Shown: positions 20,278 through 33,018, counted from the stretch's first letter. The stretch is DNA of 64,000 nt from Halocaridina rubra (GCA_037179515.1 JAXCGZ010000077.1:91001-155000), one strand, 5' to 3'. Numbers and translations are program-made. Notes: generated by a model not told the origin, from the sequence alone.

Positions 20278-22836
20278 ATTCAGCCGATCCCAAAACCACA
20301 GGACCCTGACAACTCTCACCCCATCTCCCTCCTAAGCTGCCTGAGCAAGACGGCAGAAAAGATTTTACTTAACAGAGTCCGCTGGAAATGCCCACCCTTC
20401 CCAGAAAACATGTTTGCCTACCAGCCTGGCCTAGGCACCTCAGAATGCATAGCCTCCATGCTATCATTTATCAACAACTGCCGTGGATACATCGTTTTTC
20501 TAGACCTAGAGAAGGCCTTTGAACTAGCCAATGTGCCGGTGATACTCTCAGCTCTCGTTTCAAAGCAGATCAAAGGTAACTCTTTCTCATGGATCAAGTA
20601 GAGTCTACAAAACCGTAGTGCACGAGTCAGAGTAGATGGCACTACTCCACCTACAAAAACCACATAAATGGGACCCCCCAAGGTGGAATCCTTAGCCCCT
20701 TCCTCTTCAATTGTCTCAGGGAAAAACTCATGGACATCGCACTACCACATGGAGCCAAACTCTTCAACTATGCGGATGACTTTGCCCTTATCACAATAGG
20801 CGACAGAAGCTCTAACAAGACACAGCGCTGCCTCACCAAGATTCACCAAGCCTCCATCTCCTTTGGAGTTAAAATCAATGCCCGCAAAACCAAGGCCCTT
20901 CCCATCCACCAGTGGAGACCAGACACTAATCTGGTCATAGGTAATGAGCCTGTGGACTGGGTTACCAAACACCAATACCTGGATGTAATCATCGACGGCA
21001 GACTAAACTTTGGACCTGAAATTCAACACTTGCGCGAGAAGTGCAGCCAGCGACAAGCGGTCCTTCGTCGGATGTTGGGCCTCTACGATGGTGCATCATT
21101 CAATGTCCTCAGAAGCTTCTATGTACAAGCCATACGCAGCCTCATAGAATATGCTTGTCCCTCACTCTGGCTACTAAAGGACCAACAGTGGGACAAGATA
21201 GAAGCAATTCAAAACAACGCCATGCGTACCATGCTAGGAGCCCCCATGTGGACCAAGAGAGAAAACATCCAGATGGAATCGGGACTCATACCACTCAAAC
21301 TCAGAGCTCAGCAAAGACTGATCCTCTTTGTGGCCAAAACCACCACTGACAACATAAATGCCTTGCTGGCACAAATCTCCATCTAGCCCTCAATCGCCAC
21401 AGCAACCAGCATCCTAGAACCTGGGTAGCCAAGATCTGCGCTAGCCTGCACGCACTGCCAGTCAGGGAGAGCATCCTAGCCAACACACAGGACACTCCGC
21501 TTACTGAATACCGATGCCCACCCCCATGGAATGACCAACCACTCAACATAAAGATCGCGCTCCCTGACAACCCCAAAAGCTTGGTAAAACCGCTTATCCA
21601 TAAAAACATATACAAGGACAAAATTCAGAGCTGGAGCAGGCCAAACTTTCAAGTCTACTACACTTTTGGTTCAGTAAATCAAGAAACTAGAGCCTCAGCC
21701 GCCGCCTTCACCACTGGAAGCCACGTCCTATCCTGGAGACAGTCAAACTCATGCTCATCGCTCCAGACTGAGCTTGTTGCCATAGCCAACGCCCTCGACT
21801 TCTTCATCCAGCAAGGAGCTGATCATGCCCTAATTCTCTCTGACTCTAAAGGTGCCTTACAGGCCATCAAGAAGCCACTCCTCAGAAACAATGTACGTAT
21901 CATCACCACCATCCTCAGCCACTACCACAGGACAACCAGCCTTAAAAAGCCATCACTCTTGCCTAGATTCCCAGCCACGTCAGCATCAAGGAAAATGAGG
22001 AAGCCGATCAAGCTGCCAAACAAGCCACTCTTAGAGCAGAAATCCAAATATCTCTGCCTCCTGGGATTCAACAGATAAATAACAAAGCCACCAAGTCACT
22101 CCTTAATGCCTTAATAACCAAACACACCCTGTGCACAGACATTGGCTTCCCCTCCACCTGGTGGTACAAAGCCACCACTGATCTTCAGCGAATCACCCTG
22201 CCTAAGTACCTTCAACGAAGCACGGCGATCAATGTGTACCATCTGAGACTCGGGTACAAGTGCACCTGGCGAATAGTGGATGATATCATCAGGGAATGCA
22301 CCTCTTGCCAGATAGCCTCACCACGTCCACTGCTGCACTACATCCTCGAATGTGATTCCTTTTCAGAAATTCGACGGAAAACTTGTGCCCCCGCAACATC
22401 AAACCTCCAAATGCCCTTCATGTTGCTAGCTTCATAATCAGACTAGCAACAAACAACTACATGAACAGTCTACTAAATATCATCAGTCAATACCCTTCAC
22501 CAAGATAACCATATAATAACTCTCTCTCACCACCAAAACAGGAATTCATTAAAATTATTTGATGTAAGCTAATAATCCTCAACTGAACACATGTTTTCCA
22601 TTATCTTTACAGTTTTGCACAACCTCACCTATGGTCCAAAATAGGAAAGTCCAATCACCCTAAAGAGTGAATGCCACCAACAATAAGCAGATTTCACCCA
22701 ACCTCCGCGCCAAATAGGAAAGCCCATTTGTCTTCAACAGCGAATACCACCTCCAACCAACAAAATCCTACCCAGCCTGCGGGCCACAAGGGAAGGTCCG
22801 CTCACCCTCAAGGGAGAATATCAAAGAAAATAAAAA

Positions 22837-22846
22837 TTAGTAAAGT
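22837..22846. repeat. Target-site duplication of LINE B2, right copy
   Basis: TTAGTAAAGT, the same as 16427-16436. Confidence 0.85.
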
Positions 22847-23434
22847 GAACAATTCCTTAAAAAAAAAAACATTAAATGATATGCAAACCATAAAAGGAAT
22901 ATGATCAATTTCAAATTTCAAGAAAATTAAAATCACAAATAAATATAAGAGAATATCAATACTTAAGTTTAAGAATTCTTCACATGCAATGAAACAATAA
23001 AAAAAAAAATGCAATATACTTAAAAGGAAAATTTTGAACCAACTTGTCATTAACAGTGGCGACTGGATTTAAAACAGCTTCAGCTATTCAACACCAAACT
23101 AAAAGTTTCCGCCATGTTCCGACTTTCAGAGTCCCACAGAGGGAAATATAAAGCTAGAGTCAAAGAAATATTCTTCATCTTCTTCTTCGTTTGCTATTAG
23201 GAATAACGTTAATGCACATGGATACGTTCCACAAGAGAGTATAAACATACTATACTTATGAAAAATAAGTAAAACTCATTTTACAATTAAAAATTGAAAT
23301 ACCTTTGTAAACTAAAGTAAACAAGTACAGTATTAAAGACATAAGAGATGAACTTAAAAATTAACAACACATCAGAGAAGTATTCTTTACAGATTATTCA
23401 CACTGAGGCTAACAGCATCAGCTTCCTCATCTGA
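22847..23434 (-). other. Gmr1-a 3' untranslated internal segment
   Basis: Matches the reverse complement of about 47104-47475 in Gmr1-b, including GCATGTGAAGAATTC and AACATGGC(G/A)GAAACTTTTAG. It links the RNase H ORF to the piece at 16257-16436. No ORF of note. Confidence 0.7.
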
Positions 23435-24845
23435 TCAACTTAGTAGATCAGCGAGGTCATTGTCATTTCCATCAACATGTTGTGCAGTGAATTTGAAAAG
23501 ATTCAGGTAAAGTACCCACCTTTTCAAACAAGGATTCAGCTTGTCTGCAGTCTGTAAATATAGGAGAGGATGGTGGTTGGTTCTTAGTGTAAAATGTCGG
23601 CCATACAAATGGAATTCAAATTTCTTTATTGCCCAATATGCGGCCAGAGCTTCCTCTTTCATGATGGAGTAATATCGCTCTGCAGGGCGAAACCTGCGGC
23701 TTGCATATTGCACTGAAACTAATTGTACTGAGTTGGCCGACCGGGCTTGCAAGAGCACAGCACTCAGTCCTTCGTCTGAGGCGTCGGTCTACAAGATAAA
23801 GGGAATATCGAGGATTACCAGTTATAATAATGGCTCAATCGCCAATGCTTCTTGGGGCTTGAAAAATGCTCTTTCCGCCTCGTCTGTCCATTGGACAGGG
23901 AAGGTTTTACCTCGCTTTGAGGAATTCATTTGCTGCAAAGGGGCAGCGATAGCATTAAAGTTTGAAATGATTCGTTGGAAGTAGCCGACACTTTCCAGGA
24001 ACGATCTCAGTTGAATGACAGTATTATGTTTTTCCATATCCTTAATATTTTGCAACTTGTCCTGTAAAGGAAACATAATTCCTTCTCTGACCAAGTGGCC
24101 GAGATACTGCAATTGTGTGAAACCAATCTCAAATTTGGAAGGCTTTAATGAAGTCCATGCTGTTTCAGACGAGTGAGATCTCTGCAAAAAGATGCGAGGT
24201 GCAATGACCAGTCCTGAGAATACACCAGGATGTCGTCTATAAAGCATAAAACATTGTCGAGGACTTGCAGTACTTTCATCATAAGTCGGCTGAAGCAGCC
24301 AGGGGCATTCACCATACCAATATTAATGTCCCTGAACTGGTACAGACCATATCTTGTTGAAAAGGCTGTTAAAGACTTGGTAGTCTTGCATAGCGGGACT
24401 TGCCAAAATCCACTGGCCAGATCCAATTTGGATAGGTAGCAGGCTCGGGAGAGTAACGAGAAAATATGCTAGGTGTCAGCAATGGGCTATCCATCAAAGA
24501 CTGTACGGGAGTGCAGCTTACAACAGTCAAGGCAGAACCTGTGACTGCCATCTCGCTTACACTCTGCCAGTAACAGCGAACACCAAGGCGAAATGCTCTT
24601 TTCAACTATTCCAAAGCCGACCTATGTGTCAAGATCTTCCTTCAGTTGCATGGACAGCTGGTGGGGAAGGCCATAGGATTGCAAAATGGCTCTGGGTCAG
24701 TCAATCTGACATGATTCTCAAGGGAAGTGGTAATGCCTGGGAGTTTGTTAAAGACGTTCTCACAGTCCTCTAATAGCATTTTCAGCTGTTCCCATTGACT
24801 CGGTTGCTGTCTGGAATTAATATTGAAGTTACTCACATTTTCCTT
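23435..24845 (-). pseudogene. Gmr1-a reverse transcriptase and RNase H
   Basis: Minus strand, downstream of the integrase. An N-terminal segment (DCENVFNKLPGITTSLENHV, 24836-24642) precedes the RT core: MDLASGFWQVPL, the FSTRYGLYQF region, and the catalytic FIDD at 24243-24232 within FIDDILVYSQDW. A Gypsy-type connection follows (GFTQLQYLGHLV, FLESVGYFQRIISNF, WTDEAERAFF). The RNase H has YASRRFRPAERYYS, EALAAYWAIKKFEFHLYGR and TNHHPL (TDHHPL in most relatives). It ends near 23435 (DNDLADLLS). At least four frame changes separate the pieces (24836-24642, 24605-24369, 24426-24145, 24247-23822, 23758-23435). Confidence 0.85.
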
Positions 24846-24989
24846 TCAGTGTGTGGGAATGGCAGGATCCTTACCATCATCAAAAGTTAAGGTTATGTCT
24901 TCAATTGCGAGGGCGGTGGATTTTGTCAGAAGGGCTTCTTCTGGAAAACTCTACTGCCATAAGTCTGTCACCACCGCATGGGAGGAGTC

Positions 24990-26470
24990 TTAAAACATTG
25001 GAGGTAAGGGGTGGCTATAAAGGACCACATGTGTTGCTGCAGCCTCGGATGTTCTGTTGATGCTGAGGGCGCGCATAGAGGTTGCTGAGAGTGCCAGCAC
25101 AGGATCCCTGTGTGTCTCTGGGCCCTCACGATGCAACCTCAGCTGGTTAATGTGGTATTTCCAGCTATTACCATCAACATTTAACACATAATTGATGGGG
25201 GTCACATAATGTACCACAGCGTATGATCCTTTCCAGTGTAGCATTAGCTTGCGAGTATCTGTTGGAAGAAATAACAGAGCCCAATCTCCGGGTGTCAGGG
25301 GATGACGATGGGCATGCTTGTCAAAGAGAAGCTTGACAGTCTGCTGGTGACCCTTAATGCTTAATTGTGTGAGATGGGATGAATACTTCAAAACATACTC
25401 ATGGACGTCCCTATCATCATCCTTGATGGTAGGCAAGTTCCAACATTCTGCCATGAATTCCACTGGGCCTCTGACCTTATAACCATAAAGCAGCTCAAAA
25501 GGCGAGTATCCAGAAGTGTTATGGGGCATGTCTTTGAAGGATAAAAGTGCAGTGGGGATGTTCTTCTCCCACTGCCTGGGTATATCTACCACTAGCTTGC
25601 GCAGACATTGCTTCAATGTCCTGTTATTGCTTTCACATGCATGATAGATACACACATGAATGTGCTTCATTTCTAAGAGGTTACAGAAAGCCTCAATGTG
25701 CCTACTTGTAAACTGACTTCCATTGTCAGAAGTGACCTGCTGAGGGAAGCCGACCCTGTAGCAGATTTCAAATAGGGCCTGAGCGGCTGCTTTGGTCATG
25801 ATAAAAGATAGCGGAATTACATCTGAGTACCTTGTTGCCAGGTCAACGTATACCACTAGGAACTGTTTCATTGTGGATGAAGCTGGGTTAATAGGAGCTA
25901 ATATGTCAATAGCTGCCTTGGAAAATGGCACCATTGAGAGTTTAGTTATGCCCATGGGGACTTTCGGTACTGGCGCCGTAGAGGTGGATTGACAGACGGG
26001 TTAGGAGCCACGTATCTGTCTTCCTCTGTGTACATGTTTTGCCATGCAAAAGCTTTCTGAAGGACGTGCCGAGTTTTTGCTTTACCTATGTGTCCGCTCA
26101 GAGGTAAATGGTGTGCCACATACTAGGCTTGGTTTTACAACGAAGTGGGCACCACCAACTGTTTAAAGGGGTTGCCATCTTTAGTAACATGCCTACGAAG
26201 GATTCCATCTTCAAGGGCGTAAGTGATCTGGCCTCCTCCTTGCACCTTGAAGGTTTTTTCCTTGGTGGCCTGTTGCATCCAGCTTTTCAGGCTGGGGCAG
26301 TCCTGCTGCAGTTTGATGAAGTCTGGACGGGGCTCCATTGGTTCTAGAGGTGCATCATCTAGTAGAGGAGGGGGAAACTTTCCGCATTCCACTTTATGGG
26401 TACTAACTGCGACAGACTCAATGGAGTCAGTCGGAGAATCTTCCAAATTCCTGGTGTCGGAGCCAGGAGT
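24990..26470 (-). pseudogene. Gmr1-a integrase
   Basis: Upstream of RT. An N-terminal part (26446-26135: GGGQITYALEDGILRRHVTK, then FKQLVVPTSL) leads to a damaged HHCC zinc segment. The core (25955-24990) has Asp in AAIDILAP, Asp in VTSDNGSQF and Glu in HACESNNRTLK. Five residues seen in Gmr1-b before ACE (TQSNG) are missing, which shortens the DDE spacing. A GPY/F-like module (HWKGSYAVVHYVTPINYVL, then YHINQLRLHREGP) closes the protein, supporting a Gypsy-type enzyme. The HHCC segment is out of frame with the core, so the gene is dead. Confidence 0.85.
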
Positions 26471-26639
26471 TGCTGCTGAAATGGCTTGTTATGATATAGC
26501 CCAAGGAATGTTCCACTGAAAAATGACCTCATTGTTGAGGTTGGTCTGAAAGATAGGAACTAAGTTCAATACACAACCCAGTGACACAGGGTATATAAGC
26601 CCAATCAATGCCACAGCTGGGGCTTTTCCCTTGTAGTAT

Positions 26640-26930
26640 TTGCAATCCATGTCAATGACACAGCAGCGTCAAATCTGAGGTTTTCCTTCAGCAATCCGCA
26701 CACGAACGACTTTGCCATTGAAATCTTCATCCCTGATGAATCTTTTGTAAACAAATATGCCACTGGCCCTTGTGTCGAGGGCTATCTCAGCTTCCACACC
26801 ATTTATAGCTCATAGGCATTTTGGGATCACCTCTAGATCATCATGTGAGGTGAATTGCACATTGGCAAGTTTTTACGGTGGTTCCTCAGCATTGTCCTCA
26901 GTGGCTCTTTCTGGCTTTGTTTCTGCAGCA
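26640..26930 (-). pseudogene. Gmr1-a protease region
   Basis: Translating the minus strand through stops gives GVEAEIALDTRASGIFVYK, which aligns with the retropepsin active-site segment (DTGAS). The Gly is Arg (DTR at 26776-26768). Further on are VVRVRIAEGKPQ and CCVIDMDCKY. The homologous Gmr1-b segment (43960-44110) supports the identification. Not functional. Confidence 0.6.
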
Positions 26931-28212
26931 TGGGCTGAGTGAGTGGCCAGACAGTTTTGCTGGCTGCCACTGTGAGAGGGAGTGTGGTGGCTCTTAGAGT
27001 TTGGCTGAAAACCCTGGGAAGGTGTAGCAGGGTAATTGCACTTGCCTTTGAAATGCTTAGGCTTAGTTCTTACCTAGTTGTCCTTCTTGAGTGTGGGTGC
27101 ATAGCCGTAATAAGGCTTAGGAGTGTGAGGAGGATGAGCTCTACTATTGAAGTTCTGAGAAGGGCCCTTGTGCTTCCCGCTCCTGTGATCTCCTTTCTGG
27201 TGAGAATGATGTTCTGCAATGCAGGGGAGAAGACACTCTGAGGATGAGCCTTGGGATCGGCCCTTTTTGTCCTCATAAGGTCACAGACATGTACTCCAGG
27301 CTGGTTGTGCTGGAGGTATTCATCCACATCGGCTAAACATGTCTCGAAGTTGATCTCATCTTTAAGCTGAGTGCAACAACATCCATAGGGAGGTTGTTGG
27401 AAATTGAATCAAACATTAAGAATGGATACCACTTCTCATGAGGACACTTTGCAACTTGCAACCAATCATTAAAGAGGCGGGCCTTGCCTTTGCTAAAGGT
27501 ACTACAATCCTCCTTCTTCATTGGGAAAGTGGAGACAACCCTAGCACGACACTTAGTTGGCAAAAAGTTTTGCGAGGCAAGGAGTGTGCTTTTAACTTTC
27601 TCGTAGTCCCTCAGTTGCCTGCGGTCGAGTTCATTGACCACGGCAAGCAGTTGGGGTGGCATGGAGGTGAGCAGCCAACAACTCTTCTCAGCCTCTGTGC
27701 CTTCGCTAGTTGGCTCAAGATTTTTGAAAGAGCAGATGTAAGTATCGAGCGGTTCCTTGCTGTTGTCCTCGTATGTCTGTATATAGGGGGGGGGGGCGGC
27801 TTCTCATGAGGTTGGTTCCCATTTCCTGGTGAAGGACCACTCTTTGGGGTTCCCGTTTGAAGCTGAGCAAGCACTACCTCATGTTTGCGTTGTGCTTGTG
27901 TCCACACCTGGTCATAATCGCGTTGTGCTTGTGCCTGTGCCTGGCTGTAATAGCATTGTGCATCCTTGCTCTCTTGTTTCGCTTGTGCCTGCTCCTGTTC
28001 ACGTTCTTCCTTCTCCAGCCCAGCTCGGTGTTTAGCCATCTTGTTATGAGCCCACTCGAGGAGTGTCAGTCCTTGGGAAACCCGTATTTCTCACCCATAG
28101 CAATCATCTTGTCCTAGTAACTCTCCCCATTGAATGTTTCGATGGTATCCCGTAACTGCCTTGTAGCCATGGTGGATTTCACGTTGGTTTCTTGTGACTG
28201 CCTAGTTGCCAT
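26931..28212 (-). pseudogene. Gmr1-a gag
   Basis: Starts with MATRQSQETN at 28212. A stop in TFNGESY-stop and a frame change precede a Glu/Lys/Gln/Ala-rich coiled-coil-like stretch (28039 onward: LEKEEREQEQAQAKQ, SQAQAQAQRDYDQ) and a Pro-run linker. The capsid-like part follows (27662-27333: NELDRRQLRDYEKVKSTLL, KARLFNDWLQV, then VDEYLQHNQPGV in 27327-27070). A basic nucleocapsid-like segment (KHFKGKCNYPATPSQG, near 27040) keeps only one clear Cys of a zinc knuckle. Multiple frameshifts. Confidence 0.7.
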
Positions 28213-28848
28213 GGTGATATCCTGAACAGTCAATAATGAAGTACCAAAACAATCAACCACAAAAAAAACTCCACAATAGTAAAAAAAAAATTGAAAGAAC
28301 CACACAACGCCAAGGAAAAAAATCAACACCACTGTTCAAATTAAAACGTAACAGTGATCCCAAAACTTTACCATGAAAGTGACTCGAAATACAATCAAGT
28401 GCAACGGCAGCAAAATGTTGGAAAACAGTGCATGCAACACTGGTAAAACAGGATGCCAGTTGCGCCTGCTAAACAGCAATATGCGGCAGTACCTGCGGTT
28501 ATTTTACAAAGGAAAGGAATGAGCAACGACGAATTTTATGGACAAGCACCCTGTGCAAGAGAATACAAACAAGTAAAGTATATCACTTGTGCCTGCGTAA
28601 GAGCAAATATATGGCAGTACCAACAAATAAAATATTGCAAGTAAAATTCTGGAGTGTTGCCAAAAGGGCACAGATCCTTTGCAAATTACACCAAAGATAA
28701 GGTAATGGCTTACAAGGCAGCCAAATTACACATGTGTCTACTAATAATGAGAACATTTATTTTTGAGTGACAACTCAGACACTTGAAGGGCTTAGCCTAG
28801 CCTCAACAAAGGACGCTGAAGTTTTTCTTCCCACTCTATGAGCAAACT
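28213..28848 (-). other. Gmr1-a 5' leader, downstream part
   Basis: Between gag and the LINE C insertion. Two similar segments about 130 bp apart (near 28456 and 28588: GCCTGCTAAACAGCAATATG and GCCTGCGTAAGAGCAAATAT, each before GGCAGTACC) suggest an old tandem duplication. No ORF assigned. Confidence 0.5.
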
Positions 28849-29429
28849 AACAAACAAACATAAATTTTTTTCCATTTTTGCACAATGGTTATTCTTCTAT
28901 AATTAAGAGTAACTTATAAGTAGATATGTAATTTAATTAATAAGAAAGAGGGTAATACATACAGTTAAATTAAATGTAGCTCTCCCGGAAAAAATAATAC
29001 TGTAATAAATATGTTAACAATAATGTTAATAATAAAGTAGTGATAATAACACTCGATGCAAGAACGTTATTATCGGCATCATCACCATATTTATTTTCCT
29101 TACAATGAGAATAATTATTTCTTAACTTAGAGAACATAGAGGCCGATATCAGTTTACATATAGAGAGTTTAGGGTCAAGGGAAATTGCATTAAATAATTA
29201 AGTTTAGTTAATGTGTGAGCAGCGAATATTTGTCCAAAAGATAACTATATAGTTTGCCTTTGAAAGCTTCAATGGAAGATGAATTTTTAAGATGCTCTGG
29301 AATATTGTTCCTGAGTGTTTGCCCATTAATAGTGATCATCTTTGTACCTGCTTCTGTGTATGTCTCTGAATAAAGAGCTCACTACTATCGTGTTGGTTCC
29401 CCTTATATCCCTGTCTGTTTTTAAATCAC

Positions 29430-31104
29430 ATAGCCAGCTAGGATAATGATGGTTCAAAGTGTTGTGTACAGAAATATAAATAGCGTAAACGACCTTGTTT
29501 TTTGCCCACTACCACCCAATTTTTTTGAGCTGGTGTGATGTGGTCATATTTTCTTATTCCTCCCAATGCAAGTCGAGCTGCAAATTTAATAAGCTTCTTT
29601 TTATCTGAGTCTTTGTGGTAGCTCCCCAAACAGTTGTGCAGTAATTAATGTGACTTAGGGATAGAGATTCATCAACAGTTATTCAAGTGGTAGATTCAAA
29701 ATTGTCTTTATATATGATAAGTACATTAATGTTCCTGTAACCTTTTTGCATACTTTATATATATGGGAATCAAAGAACATGTAGTTATCAAACAACAGTT
29801 ATTCGAGTTGTAGTCTCAAAATTGTCTTTTATACGTGATAAGTACATTAATGTTCCTGTAACCTTTTTTGCATACTGTATCTATATGGGAATCAAAGAAC
29901 ATGTAGTTATCAAATTGAATTCCTAGGTATTCGACTGTTATGCTAGGTGTAATGATATTGTCGCAAAAATTAATTGTTGTATTATCTGGAATTTGTATAT
30001 ATTTAACCTTGAGCCAATAAATATGCATTTTATATTACTTGCGTTAATTAACAGCCAAATTTCTTGAAAATGGGTTTTAATATTTGACAGAGTGTTTTCT
30101 GCTCTTATGGTTAGCTCTGGGAGATTATTATTATCATCACCACTAAGGAGTAGTTGAGTATCATCTGCATATTGTTCGACTAAACAGTCAGAAATTAAAG
30201 AAGATAGATCATTTACGTAAATGGAGAAGAGGATAGGACCAAGTACTGATCCCTGTGGAACACAAAATTATAAATTTTTTGGCATAGAGATAATGTTATT
30301 AAGTCGGATAGACTGTTTGTGATTAGATAGATACTCTAAACCAGCTCGGATCAATATTTAGGTTAGAGCATTTACTTATAAAAATTTCATGGTTTACACT
30401 GCCGAAGGCTTTTGATAAGTCTAATAATAAAAGCATAGAGATTTTTTTACATATCTATTTTTTTATTGATACTATTCATAACTTTGAACAGTGCAGTTTC
30501 CGTCGAAAGTTCCGGTCTGAAACCATGTTAGTTAATAGCTAATAGTCTATTTGACAATAAATATGACGTAAGTTGGCATGCGACAATTGTTTTCTAATAT
30601 CTTAGAGAAAATGGGTAGCAGGGAAATATGACGATAGTGTGTCACATCTTCTCTGTCCCCCTTTTTATGCAAAGGTATTACTTGTGACTTTTCCATGAGT
30701 CAGGAAACCTTATTGTCACAATGGAAGTGTTCATAATAGCTGGAATATAAGACACAATCATGGGTAGAGCATTTTTGATGAATTGAAATGGTATAAGAGC
30801 CAGGGTTTTTTAGGCTTTCTATGGTAAGAATTAGGGAAGCACAATTGACAGGATTTATCTTAAAGTAGTCTCTTGTGTTTACATTGGAAGAATTGACATT
30901 TAAGTAATTACTCATGTTCGCTGAGTTGATGTTTTCTTGTGTTTCCTCATATGTATTTTTCCCAACGTTAACAAGATAGTTATTAAAGTTTTCCGCTTTG
31001 TCTTTCAACTCTCTAACATTTTCATAAATTTCTGAGGTAGTCATTCCATTTGGTATCATGCTTCTTATCACCTTCCATGTTGCCGCTGTATCATGTCTAG
31101 TCAT
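29430..31104 (-). pseudogene. LINE C reverse transcriptase
   Basis: Minus strand. RT blocks appear in order through stops: the start at 31104 (TAATWKVIRSMIPNGMTT), a KNPGSYTISI segment matching the usual ASGPDGI region, GSVLGPILFSIYVNDL (about 30250), the catalytic YADD at 30171-30160, and a post-catalytic EYLGIQFDNYMFFDSHI segment (29816-30028). A C-terminal remnant, ARLALGGIRKYDHITP, lies at 29438-29629. Several frames are needed to read it. Confidence 0.75.
29673..29914. repeat. 120-bp tandem duplication inside LINE C RT
   Basis: CAACAGTTATTC begins at 29673 and again at 29793; both units run through GATAAGTACATTAATGTTCC to CATGTAGTTATCAAA with a few differences. It duplicates part of the C-terminal RT region and disrupts the frame. 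Confidence 0.85.
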
Positions 31105-31155
31105 TAAATTGTTTTTTGTAAAATTCTTTTTACTTAAATTGATGAGAGATGTGAT

Positions 31156-32172
31156 TCATTTCTTTTCTACTTTACAACGTTTATGGAGAGTCATATCATA
31201 TCTATTACTTTTTAGCTCTGTTTGTACTTGATTTCTGATTTGCATTACCTCTTTGATGTCATTAGTTAGCCAGGGGGCTGAGGGGCGGGTTATTTTTCTT
31301 GTTACAATGGGTGCACAACTATCTAAGCATTCGCTGAAGAGTTTTGTTAGAATCTCAACCTGCAAATCTACATTATCTGTGATTATTATACTGTTAAGTA
31401 CATCTGTGTTGTTGATTAATACTTCACAAACGATATCTTGGGAGTATTTTTTTAGATACCAGAATGTCTTGAAGATAGGCTTCCTTTTAGGTTTGTTTAT
31501 ATTTATCATAGCAATGTTGAGGTCGTGATCTGCAATTGGCCAGGGAACTACGTTCAAATATGGTATACTTTCCACTTTATTTGTTATTATCATATCTATC
31601 AGAGCCCTAGAATTAGAGGTATTGCTGTTCGGTTTTGTCTTTATTTTTGCTAACTTCACAGTGTTGATCACCCTTTTCATTTTGTTATCTGCTGAGAGCA
31701 AGTCATCATTAAAGTCACCTAGAATGTATACGGGTTTATGGCGCACACAGATATTTCTGAATGTTTCTAGCAGATGACTGAATGAACTGGAAAGTGCTTT
31801 TGGGTGATGGTAAACACGCCCTACATTGAAAGATGGAAGTTTCTGATACTTCACAGTGATCCATATATCTTTGAGCTCTTCAGTTTTTTCTAGACCTGTG
31901 ATTATTTCTGATGCACTAAGATAATTTTTAGCATAAATACAGACAGCACCCCTTTGGCCATAGTCATTGCGAAATATTTTAAACTCTGGGATATTCACAT
32001 ATTTATTATAAAATGTAGGAGGAAGCCAAGTTTCACTTAAACATAGTATATCTATGTTGTAGTCTTTTGTTAACATTTTTATTTCCTCAAAATGAGCAAG
32101 AAGACACTGAGCATTCACATGTACTAATGTTGTATTCTTACCATGAATCATCAGGGTTTTGTTCATAGTCAC
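31156..32172 (-). pseudogene. LINE C endonuclease domain (338-codon open frame)
   Basis: An uninterrupted frame covering an AP-type endonuclease: HVNAQCLLAHFEEI, LCLSETWL, GAVCIYAK, YILGDFNDDLL (catalytic Asp/Asn), RALIDMIITN and WPIADHDLNIAM (the DH pair). It ends KRCKVEKK-stop, and the RT follows in another frame at 31104. It would nick target DNA to prime reverse transcription. Open over its full length, it is the best preserved part of LINE C. Confidence 0.85.
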
Positions 32173-33018
32173 AGTTGTAGTTTGTTCTTGGGTTTGTCCA
32201 TGATTTGTTTAAACTGTGATTCTGATGGGAATTATTCATCATAGTGTGTTCTGGAGATAGCTCATGGATCCTGGTGTCTGTACCCGTCATTGGATGGGTA
32301 ACACTGATTTGAGTATTGTATGGTATGATCAGGCCTTCCCAAAGTTTGGTATGCCTAGGTGAGGGTCTAGGGTTGTAAGAGCCATTTCTCCAGGAGAAGT
32401 CTCTTGTGCGTGGACAGCGATAAGAGAGCTTTGCATTGTGCCTCTTTCTGTAGTCTCGCAGATAGGGGATCTCTTCATAAGCTCTTTGCTGTTTATTTCA
32501 GTACGGTTGTAGTTTGGGATATATTGTAGATAACCCAGGTTGTGGCCACTATTTGCCCCCACGAAATGGCTGGACAATTGTGCCTGTAGGCCATTTATTC
32601 AGTTTATAAGCCAAGTATTCAAATCCTTTCGATATCGTTATTGCGAAGGAGATTCAATCTGGTTTGCAAGAAAGCTCCTTAATCAAGACTTCTTCAGAGG
32701 GAATACCTTGATTTGAATATATTATGTATCCATCTCTCAAAGTGGATGCCAGGAATGCGAATATAAATTTGAGCTGTAACCCTTGCACTTGCATTATTGG
32801 GTAACTGTGGCTGTGGGGGAGAGGACTTTGATGTAATGTTTAGATTAGGGACTGCTTCTATTTCGTCTTTTCTGTTTTTTCACTGTTTTACAACCTATTG
32901 CTGGGTTGGTTATTTGTGCTTGATGGTGTAATTTGGTTGTCCTTGTTAGTGATAGTTGTTGTGTTGTTAGAAGTAGTGGAGAAGGGCTCTATATCTTCTC
33001 TGAATATAAAAACTCAAT
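32173..33018 (-). pseudogene. LINE C 5' region, possible ORF1 remnant
   Basis: Holds short frames only (for example 32329-32577). Gln/Asn/Thr-rich stretches and a clean join to the endonuclease frame suggest a degraded ORF1 and 5' UTR. No zinc knuckle or coiled coil could be recognised. Confidence 0.35.

Larger units (their letters stand above)
18756..22507 (+). pseudogene. LINE B2 ORF2: endonuclease, RT, RNase H
   Basis: The endonuclease opens at MSNLGIPHWNAQGLRHK and is intact to about 19363, where a 1-nt loss in GTCACAGCGACC destroys the SDHYG motif's frame. Later frames retain FLDLEKAFE (about 20490), the catalytic YADDFALITIG (about 20770), and the RNase H region, where the TDGS Asp is Phe (ACTTTTGGT near 21664). 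The RT region is also split by a 67-bp insertion at 20211. The C-terminal CTSCQ and LHYILECDSF motifs and the QYPSPR ending (stop 22505-22507) match the sister copies. Not functional. Confidence 0.85.
16437..22836 (+). mobile_element. LINE B2: second copy of the RNase H-bearing LINE
   Basis: Plus-strand copy, 6.4 kb, with the same layout as B1 and B3. Its 5' end lies at the inner GGTTCCAGCTCCAGTAGTG motif, so it lacks the outermost ~150 bp of the 5' UTR seen in B1 and B3. The 3' tail is AAAGAAAATAAAAA. It is bounded by TTAGTAAAGT on both sides and inserted in the 3' internal segment of Gmr1-a. It carries a 67-bp foreign LINE end at 20211-20277. Confidence 0.85.
28849..33018 (-). mobile_element. 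LINE C: non-LTR retrotransposon nested in the Gmr1-a leader
   Basis: A 4.2-kb minus-strand LINE with endonuclease and RT. Its 3' end is a (TTTG)-type tail at 28849-28860. Imperfect flanking repeats (TATGAGCAAACT at 28837-28848, TATAAGCAAAAT at 33019-33030; 10 of 12 match) are a probable target duplication. The coding part is broken by stops and a 120-bp tandem duplication. It lacks RNase H. The endonuclease opening (LVHVNAQCLL) and RT are of the Jockey/CR1 type in the broad sense; the clade is unresolved. Confidence 0.75.

Noticed and set aside
23056..23075. TGGCGACTGGAT as a primer binding site
   Set aside because: It lies in the 3' untranslated part of Gmr1-a on the wrong strand for its orientation; the convincing site is at 33459-33477.
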